Assembly (NCBI RefSeq): GCF_963677195.1
Contig: NZ_OY781918.1
Span: 2,468,923 to 2,532,922, forward strand
DNA from: an uncultured Marinifilum sp.
GTDB lineage: Bacteria > Bacteroidota > Bacteroidia > Bacteroidales > Marinifilaceae
DNA length: 64,000 bases
Direction: 5' to 3'
Positions within the stretch are counted from its first letter, which is position 1. Each line of letters begins with the position of its first letter. Position numbers and translations under genes: made by a program. The notes beneath the pieces were generated by a model that had not been told where the DNA came from, ran no database searches, and was given only the letters and a program-made list of their open reading frames with translations. Below are positions 63,109-64,000 of the stretch, piece after piece.

Positions 63109-64000
63109 ATGCTAGGAATTGTATTATTAAATTATAAGAATGAGGAAGAAATCATTGCCTATGTGCGTGAGGAACTTTCAAAAATTACTACCCCAAATAA
63201 AATTGTAATTGTTGATAATAGCTGTAGTTGCGATTCGATAGAGACACTTGAAAAGGCATTTGATACGAAGAGAGTTGAGCAGAAAGTAAATCATGCGGAT
63301 TCAATATTTATAATCGATTCGAAGGCTAATTTAGGTTATGCAAAAGGTAATAATCTTGGAGCTGAGTTTTTAAACGAACATTTTAAGTTGGATTATCTTC
63401 TTTTTTCGAATTCAGATATTCGTTTTATAAATAGTAATGTTGTGGAAGTATTGTGCAATAAGCTTAAGGAAAAACCGAAGGTGGGTGCAATAAATCCAAA
63501 AATTACAGGACTTGACTCGAAATGTCAATCTCCTATGATCGATATTCCTTTTTATAAACTTCATATTTTACGGTACATTCTATATCCTTTTTTTCGTAAA
63601 ATAACACCTATACTACAGAATGCCATTGAAGGTGAGTATTACCGATTAATGGGGTGCTTTTTATTAACAACAAGAACAAGCTTTTTTCAGTCTGGAATGT
63701 TCGATCCTGAGACTTTTTTGTATGGTGAAGAATTGATTTTGGCTGAAAGGATGCGAAGAAATGGTTTTGTGAATTATTATTATCCATATGTTGAAATTTT
63801 GCATGAACATGGAAAGACCATAAGTAATTCACATTCGTTAAAAAATCAATTAAAGCTTATGTTTAAAAACGAAATGTATTATTATCAACAATACATTCAT
63901 ATATCTAAAGGGTTATTGTTTTGTAGTAAATATTCATTTATTGTGTACATAAACATCATTCTTCCTTTTTTATTGATGTTAAAAAGCTGTAAAAGAAATT
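63109..64000 (+). CDS. Glycosyltransferase family 2 (partial)
   Basis: This frame starts with ATG at 63109 and runs off the window at about 297 residues. The start LGIVLLNYKNEEE and IVIVDNS, then ANLGYAKGNNLG, FSNSDIRF and a later GEELILAERMRRNGF give the GT-A fold of a family-2 rhamnosyltransferase-like enzyme: nucleotide-binding strand, DxD-like NSD and catalytic glutamate region. It would add one sugar of the glycan repeat unit. The donor is not readable. Confidence 0.88.
   Translation, partial: MLGIVLLNYKNEEEIIAYVREELSKITTPNKIVIVDNSCSCDSIETLEKAFDTKRVEQKVNHADSIFIIDSKANLGYAKGNNLGAEFLNEHFKLDYLLFSNSDIRFINSNVVEVLCNKLKEKPKVGAINPKITGLDSKCQSPMIDIPFYKLHILRYILYPFFRKITPILQNAIEGEYYRLMGCFLLTTRTSFFQSGMFDPETFLYGEELILAERMRRNGFVNYYYPYVEILHEHGKTISNSHSLKNQLKLMFKNEMYYYQQYIHISKGLLFCSKYSFIVYINIILPFLLMLKSCKRN

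Noticed and set aside
1..64000. tRNA and rRNA genes
   Set aside because: None was recognised. No tRNA T-loop pattern (GGTTCGAATCC-like) with matching arms was found. The GGTTCGAAG at 1899-1907 belongs to the hairpin stem, with no tRNA arms around it.

Overview
The window is one piece of a low-GC Bacteroidota chromosome, most likely class Bacteroidia near Marinilabiliales/Marinifilaceae (placement inferred). The signs are a complete Bacteroides-type aerotolerance (bat) operon, a GLPGLI protein beside a CarboxypepD_reg/TonB-receptor-like barrel, DUF4301 and DUF2027-Smr proteins, a eukaryote-like citrate synthase, and promoters of the Bacteroidota form (TTG, about 19 nt, TAnnTTTG) with no Shine-Dalgarno pattern.

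From 1 to 42 kb the sequence is mostly core and housekeeping. It holds the end of aconitase and citrate synthase; an Ogt/TcdA/TatD cluster; an AlbA_2 protein; a U32 peptidase; an Old Yellow Enzyme; an aldose-epimerase-like protein; moxR-DUF58-batA-batB-batC-batD-batE on the minus strand (20.2 to 11.6 kb); truA and an RNase H-like gene; a DUF1847-PHP pair behind an 18-bp palindromic operator candidate; a PiT-family transporter and a LuxR-type two-component pair; GLPGLI plus outer-membrane barrel; aroE and a DUF368 lipid-carrier flippase; TPR proteins; two radical-SAM proteins; a PHP histidinol-phosphatase; and a PlsC-OlsB fusion for aminolipid synthesis. Two intergenic regions look like independent structured RNAs: a well supported one at 6293-6502 (+) and a weaker one at 1845-1985 (-).

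From 43 to 58 kb the character changes. DUF2027-Smr, queA, a SPOR-like protein, rnpB, a WecA/TagO-type transferase and a Wza-like exporter are separated by long tracts of heptanucleotide repeats, a few kilobases in total. One family is AARNNNC (GNNNYTT on the other strand). The other is GTCAATR/TGACCAR. Embedded in them are two four-helix-bundle (S23/Avd-like) genes, a HepT-MntA toxin-antitoxin pair, a four-copy tandem array of about 290 bp, and a dispersed hairpin element whose copies show compensatory base changes. A heptad tract runs in frame through part of the chain-length-determinant gene. Another overlaps the -33 box of the rnpB promoter. This repeat system is the most unusual thing in the window.

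From 52.7 kb to the end lies a capsule/exopolysaccharide locus: Wza-like exporter, Wzz-like chain-length protein, pyruvyl transferase, FrhB-like protein, Wzx flippase and a glycosyltransferase 2 cut by the window edge. The exporter and Wzz genes are separated by 2.7 kb of repeats with passenger genes.
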